The translations under genes and the position numbers were made by a program. Below are positions 6,475 to 9,345 of a DNA stretch of 9,345 nt, in pieces. The DNA is from JBGLNJ01 sp964353405 (GTDB taxonomy: Bacteria > Chloroflexota > Anaerolineae > Fen-1058): contig CAYGWJ010000208.1 in assembly GCA_964353405.1 (NCBI GenBank), positions 1 to 9,345 of the forward strand, read 5' to 3'. The notes beneath the pieces were generated by a model, which searched no databases, had not been told where the DNA came from, and saw only the letters and a list, made by a program, of their open reading frames with translations. How positions within the stretch are numbered: the stretch's first letter is position 1; every line of letters starts with the position of its first letter.

Positions 6475-6511
6475 AGAATAAAGGGTGCTACGCCAGTCGC
6501 GCAACACCCTT
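6473..6511 (-). terminator. Hairpin with short T-rich tail after the lipoprotein gene
   Basis: On the minus strand a 13-bp stem with two G-T wobbles (6511-6499 against 6493-6481) encloses a 5-nt GACTG loop and is followed by TATTCTAA. It begins 28 nt after the lipoprotein stop codon. The T-tract is weak, so partial termination is more likely than a full stop; that would give more binding protein than membrane subunits, a common arrangement in ABC import operons. Confidence 0.6.
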
Positions 6512-6544
6512 CACAGTTCACGTTTTACGTTTCACGCTTTACGG
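6510..6544. repeat. Heptanucleotide array C (TTYACGN type)
   Basis: Five exact-period 7-bp units on the plus strand: TTCACAG, TTCACGT, TTTACGT, TTCACGC, TTTACGG. The unit differs from arrays A, B and D, but the period is the same. The last unit contains the stop codon of the lipoprotein gene (TTA at 6539-6541 on the plus strand), so the array runs into the coding end. Confidence 0.65.
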
Positions 6545-7597
6545 CTTGTAGCCGGTCTGAAGCTTGCCGCTCTTGAGGTCCTCGGCTGCCTGCTTGACCT
6601 TGTCCTTCACGGCTGTCGGGATCTTGCTGTCCCAGTCGTGATACGGGGCCAGGCCCACGCCGCTGTTCTGGAGATTGGCGGTAAAGATGCCTGCCTTGGA
6701 CGTCTTGCCGTTGACGGCCTTGAGATACTCGTAAACCGCCGCGTCCACGTTCTTGGCCGCGCTGGTGAGCAGAGCATCCTTCACCTCAGGATACGTGTTG
6801 TACTGATCCACGTCCACGCCGATCGCCATCAGGCTCTTTTCCTTGGCGGCCAGCAAGCCGCCGTTGCCGGTGTTGCCGCCCACGCCAAAGACCACGTCAC
6901 AGCCCTGGCCGATCATGCTGTTGCCGACTTCCTTGCCCTTGGCCGGGTCTATGAACGAGGGGATGTAGACGTTGAGCGTTTGCTTGACGTTGGGATTGGC
7001 CCACTTGGCGCCGTTCTGGTAACCGACGACAAAGCGAACCACAGGCGGAATTTCCATGCCGGACACGGTGCAGACAACACCGCTCTTGGTCATGCCGCCC
7101 GCCACCACGCCGGCCAAAAAGCCGACCTGGTCTTCCTGGAACAGCAGGCTCGTGACGTTCTTCAACCCGCCATCAGCGTAGCAGTCTTTCTTGGTGTCAT
7201 CGCAGTAGGCAACGCCCTTGGTGGGGAAGTAGGCGTTGTCGATGATGGCAAACTTGATGTTGGGATACTGCTTGGCCTTGACCGCCGTGGCATCGCCCAT
7301 GAGGAAGCCGACGGTGATGACCACGTCGTACTTTTCGGTTGCGAACTGGTCAATGTTCTTTTCATAGTCGGTGGGCTGCTTGGACTCGATGAACTTGACC
7401 TCCATGCCGAATTCCTTGGCGCCCTTTTGTGCGCCGGCCCAGGCCGACTGGTTGAACGACTTGTCGTTCACGCCGCCCACGTCGCTGACCAGGCCGACCT
7501 TGAGCTTGCCGCCACCGGGGGCAGCACCACCGCAGGCCGACAAGACCATCGAAGCGACTAACGTCAAAGCGAATAGAGCAAACAGTGACTTGCGCAT
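6539..7597 (-). CDS. BMP/PnrA-family nucleoside-binding lipoprotein
   Basis: A 352-residue extracytoplasmic substrate-binding lipoprotein that would deliver nucleosides or related ligands to the ABC importer encoded just downstream. A signal peptide (residues 1-21) ends in the lipobox LSAC with lipidated C22, followed by a Gly/Ala-rich linker. The BMP fold starts at KVGLVSDVGGVNDKSFNQSAW (33-53), the ligand-pocket signature. TVGFLMGDA (95-103), FAIIDNAYF (116-124), GFLAGVVAGGMTKSG (159-173), DVVFGVGGNTGNG (234-246) and AIGVDVDQY (258-266) follow; D264 matches the base-binding Asp of PnrA-like proteins by position, from memory. C132 and C139 may form a disulfide. I chose ATG 7597 because GGAGGAG lies 4 nt upstream and the lipoprotein signal begins there. 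The frame is open to 7717, but the extra 40 residues would bury the signal peptide. A consensus promoter lies about 160 nt upstream. Confidence 0.95.
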   Translation of the reverse strand: MRKSLFALFALTLVASMVLSACGGAAPGGGKLKVGLVSDVGGVNDKSFNQSAWAGAQKGAKEFGMEVKFIESKQPTDYEKNIDQFATEKYDVVITVGFLMGDATAVKAKQYPNIKFAIIDNAYFPTKGVAYCDDTKKDCYADGGLKNVTSLLFQEDQVGFLAGVVAGGMTKSGVVCTVSGMEIPPVVRFVVGYQNGAKWANPNVKQTLNVYIPSFIDPAKGKEVGNSMIGQGCDVVFGVGGNTGNGGLLAAKEKSLMAIGVDVDQYNTYPEVKDALLTSAAKNVDAAVYEYLKAVNGKTSKAGIFTANLQNSGVGLAPYHDWDSKIPTAVKDKVKQAAEDLKSGKLQTGYKP

Positions 7598-7675
7598 CTT
7601 TCTCCTCCAAGAGAAATCTAGTTTACGGTACGCTGATATGAACTGGGGGTGCAGATTCTTGATGGATGCGCTGGC

Positions 7676-7689
7676 GATCACCTCCTTTC
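7676..7689 (-). promoter_or_regulatory. Extended Shine-Dalgarno without a start codon, in the lipoprotein leader
   Basis: The minus strand reads GAAAGGAGGTGATC, complementary over 14 nt to the usual 16S rRNA 3' end. It lies about 80 nt before the lipoprotein start, which has its own Shine-Dalgarno. No ATG, GTG or TTG stands 4-12 nt after it; a four-codon frame (M-E-R-R-stop) runs through it. It could be a ribosome standby site or the remains of a leader gene. Confidence 0.4.
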
Positions 7690-7764
7690 CATGTGTGTGA
7701 GTTGGACCGCACAACATCTTTTTGAGGACACGACAGGTTGTTACGCTTCAGGCAAGCCAGGACT

Positions 7765-7793
7765 ATTATAGCCGATTTGACGACGCGCGACAA
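7765..7793 (-). promoter_or_regulatory. Sigma70-type promoter of the nucleoside importer
   Basis: On the minus strand TTGTCG (7793-7788) and a perfect TATAAT (7770-7765) are 17 nt apart. Transcription would begin near 7758, giving a leader of about 160 nt before the lipoprotein ATG. The leader contains the isolated Shine-Dalgarno sequence but no riboswitch I recognise. The remaining stretch to the upstream CDF gene (7794-7865) shows no gene and no clear terminator. Confidence 0.7.
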
Positions 7794-7865
7794 GTGTGGT
7801 TTGTCATCCATCTTGTTCAACGCCGTCCTCCTCGCTGACAGCCCATCACCCACGGTACAAGGGGT

Positions 7866-9305
7866 CTAGGGCTGATCACTGACACCCGGCGGCTCGACGT
7901 GGATGACGACTCGCCCCAATTCCGGCAGTCGCGCGCGCAAGAGGTTTTCCAGCTGCACCGTCAGTTTGTGCGCGTCGCTGATCGGCAGATCGGGCGACAT
8001 GGTCGCATGAAACGAAACCGAAAGATCGTTGCCGTCCTGGTAGACCGAGATGCGATGGCAGTCCCTGACGCCCGGTAATTGATCGGGCAATTCCAGAATC
8101 GCCTCCCGCACTTGATCCGAGCGAGCACGAACGACCGGTCGGCGCGCTTCGGCGTCGCCGACTGGCTCGATGTGAGTGACAATGTCACTCAGGCCAAGCG
8201 ATTCTCCGCGCAGGGCCTGCTCAAAGGCCGTCACGCGCTCGTGCGCCTGGGCCAGCGTCAAATCGTCGGGGACTTCGACGTGCAAGTCCATGCTCAAGTG
8301 TCCGCGCACGTCGTTGATGCGGAGGCCGTGAATGCCCACGCCCTGCCGCGCGGCCACACTTCTCACGTGCTCGACCCGGCTCTTGTCGTCTTGGACGACC
8401 GGGTCAATATGCACCATCACGTCGGTGCGTGGCAGAATCTGCTGGACAGCCGCCTCGGCCTGCGCGGCAATGTCGTGCGCTTCCTCAAAGCTGGCGCTGC
8501 GCGGCGCCGAGAGTGTCATGTCCACAAAGGTGGCCGGGCCGCTCTGCCTCAGCCGGATGCGCTGCACGGCCGCCACGCCGGGCACTTGCGCCACTTTTTG
8601 CTCGATCTGCGCGGCCACACCTTGCGGCGCGCTGTCGAGCAGCATGCTCACCGTGCGGCGGCCCAGTTGCAGGCTGACCCAGACCACAATGGCGGACACG
8701 CCCAGCGCGGCCACCGCGTCGGCGCGATACAGCCAGTCGGCCTGCAAGTGCGAATGGTCGTGCAGCCACTGGCCAAGCGAAACGGCCACCAACCCGGCGA
8801 TGACGACGGACGACGACCATACGTCGGTCGAAAAATGCAGCGCGTCCACTTCGAGCGCCTGGCTGTTGTGCTTTTTGGCCGCCTTCATCAGCGCGCGCGA
8901 CCGGGTCACGTCAATCACGATGGACAGACCCATCACGATAAAGCTCCAGATCGAAGATTCGACGTGGACCGGCTCGATCAGGCGGTTAATGGCTTCATAG
9001 ATGATCCATCCGCAGGTGGACAGCAGCAAAAGCGTCTCGACCAGCGCAGACAGATTCTCGATCTTGCCGTGACCATAAGGGTGCTCGTGGTCCGGCGGGC
9101 GATCCGAGACGCGCACGGCAAAGAACGTGACGCCCGCGGCAATCAAATCCAGCCCGCTGTGCGCCGCTTCGGCCAGAATCCCCAGGCTGTGCGTCAGCAG
9201 GCCGATGACGATTTTCATCGTGGTGAGGAAAACCGCCGCCAGCACAGACGAAAGGGCGACGAGTCGTTTTTCTCGCTCCGCAGTTTGGTCGGTTAAGGTG
9301 GTCAT
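7866..9305 (-). CDS. Cation diffusion facilitator with three C-terminal domains
   Basis: A 479-residue inner-membrane metal/proton antiporter of the CDF family, which exports Zn, Fe, Mn, Co or similar divalent ions. Six hydrophobic segments lie at about 16-38, 42-63, 86-108, 118-136, 162-180 and 196-214. The transport site is visible as H49-x3-D53 in TM2 and H157-x3-D161 in TM5; PYGHGKIENL (76-85) is the family loop motif. An HDHSH patch (182-186) lies between TM5 and TM6. Ordinary CDF proteins are about 300 residues with one cytoplasmic ferredoxin-like domain. Here three such domains follow each other: about 221-303, 308-383 and 392-474, each with an AH motif in its helix (H277, H355, H446) and ending in VHIDPV, THIEPVG or IHVEPPG. 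The ATG at 9305 is preferred to an upstream TTG at 9338, which lies inside the promoter. No Shine-Dalgarno is seen; the promoter is so close that the mRNA may be nearly leaderless. Metal specificity cannot be assigned. Confidence 0.93.
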   Translation of the reverse strand: MTTLTDQTAEREKRLVALSSVLAAVFLTTMKIVIGLLTHSLGILAEAAHSGLDLIAAGVTFFAVRVSDRPPDHEHPYGHGKIENLSALVETLLLLSTCGWIIYEAINRLIEPVHVESSIWSFIVMGLSIVIDVTRSRALMKAAKKHNSQALEVDALHFSTDVWSSSVVIAGLVAVSLGQWLHDHSHLQADWLYRADAVAALGVSAIVVWVSLQLGRRTVSMLLDSAPQGVAAQIEQKVAQVPGVAAVQRIRLRQSGPATFVDMTLSAPRSASFEEAHDIAAQAEAAVQQILPRTDVMVHIDPVVQDDKSRVEHVRSVAARQGVGIHGLRINDVRGHLSMDLHVEVPDDLTLAQAHERVTAFEQALRGESLGLSDIVTHIEPVGDAEARRPVVRARSDQVREAILELPDQLPGVRDCHRISVYQDGNDLSVSFHATMSPDLPISDAHKLTVQLENLLRARLPELGRVVIHVEPPGVSDQP

Positions 9306-9317
9306 TGGGTTTGCTTG

Positions 9318-9345
9318 ATTATAAATTTCAAATGTCAAATGTCAA
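9318..9345 (-). promoter_or_regulatory. Consensus promoter of the CDF gene
   Basis: On the minus strand a perfect TTGACA (9345-9340) is 16 nt from a perfect TATAAT (9323-9318). Transcription would start near 9311, about 6 nt before the ATG at 9305. A second TTGACA (9338-9333) is too close to serve this -10. The promoter touches the window edge, so upstream operators cannot be judged. Confidence 0.68.
9318..9345. repeat. Heptanucleotide array D (ATGTCAA type), cut by the window edge
   Basis: Four 7-bp units on the plus strand: ATTATAA, ATTTCAA, ATGTCAA, ATGTCAA. The array probably continues beyond the window. Both elements of the CDF promoter lie inside it. Confidence 0.6.

Noticed and set aside
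7660..7689. Fragment of a 16S rRNA 3' end on the plus strand
   Set aside because: 14 nt match the usual 16S 3' end and a loose resemblance continues upstream with a gap, but it is too short and the preceding sequence does not follow 16S rRNA. Ribosome-site selection on the minus strand explains it better.
7598..7717. 40-residue N-terminal extension of the lipoprotein
   Set aside because: It would place the lipoprotein signal peptide internally; the ATG at 7597 has its own strong Shine-Dalgarno directly before the basic start of the signal peptide.
7598..7760. Purine or other riboswitch in the importer leader
   Set aside because: A nucleoside importer makes this attractive, but the conserved core sequences of purine, preQ1, ZTP or TPP riboswitches are not present.
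7623..7853. 76-codon minus-strand frame across the importer promoter
   Set aside because: It runs straight through the TATAAT promoter and leader, overlaps the leader elements and has no protein-like character.
8079..9296. 405-codon open frame on the plus strand, and other frames over the CDF gene
   Set aside because: Antisense shadows of the CDF gene, without motifs or ribosome-binding sites.

Overview
The window is a moderately GC-rich bacterial segment that reads as one long minus-strand locus, with one short damaged gene on the plus strand at the left end. The organism is most likely a member of the Chloroflexota (Anaerolineae-like). This is an inference from protein style: the BMP lipoprotein, the small protein plus nucleotidyltransferase pair, and the degenerate 7-bp repeats between genes. 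No rRNA or other phylogenetic marker is present to prove it.

Layout from left to right. Positions 1-190 hold a 13-bp inverted repeat and the end of a MerR-like reading frame. Positions 192-609 (+) encode a TipAS-type (thiopeptide/drug-binding) domain broken by a one-base frameshift. A strong hairpin at 697-733 separates it from the convergent minus-strand genes. In the transcription order of the minus strand, these are: a CDF metal exporter (9305-7866) with its own consensus promoter; a nucleoside-type ABC importer made of a BMP lipoprotein (7597-6539), a double ATPase (6404-4857) and two permeases (4864-3524 and 3520-2423); a small helical protein plus AbiEii/MNT-like nucleotidyltransferase pair (2418-2116 and 2146-1520) resembling a toxin-antitoxin module; and an isochorismatase-family cysteine hydrolase (1412-771).

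How it may work together. The lipoprotein would capture a nucleoside or related N-heterocycle outside the cell, and the ATPase and permease pair would import it. Very tight gene spacing (8-nt overlap, 3-nt gap) shows that the ATPase and both permeases are translationally coupled. A hairpin with a weak T-tract after the lipoprotein gene could lower expression of the membrane parts relative to the binding protein. The hydrolase at the end of the same strand could act on the imported compound, but the nucleotidyltransferase pair sits between it and the transporter, so this link is only a hypothesis.

The most notable points are: a CDF exporter whose C-terminal ferredoxin-like domain appears three times in tandem; four separate arrays of degenerate heptanucleotide repeats at gene boundaries, one of which supplies the -35 element of a near-leaderless promoter; an importer permease with an extra segment of about 65 residues; and a long BMP leader carrying an isolated extended Shine-Dalgarno sequence without a start codon. 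No tRNA, rRNA, CRISPR array, insertion sequence or recognisable riboswitch was seen.
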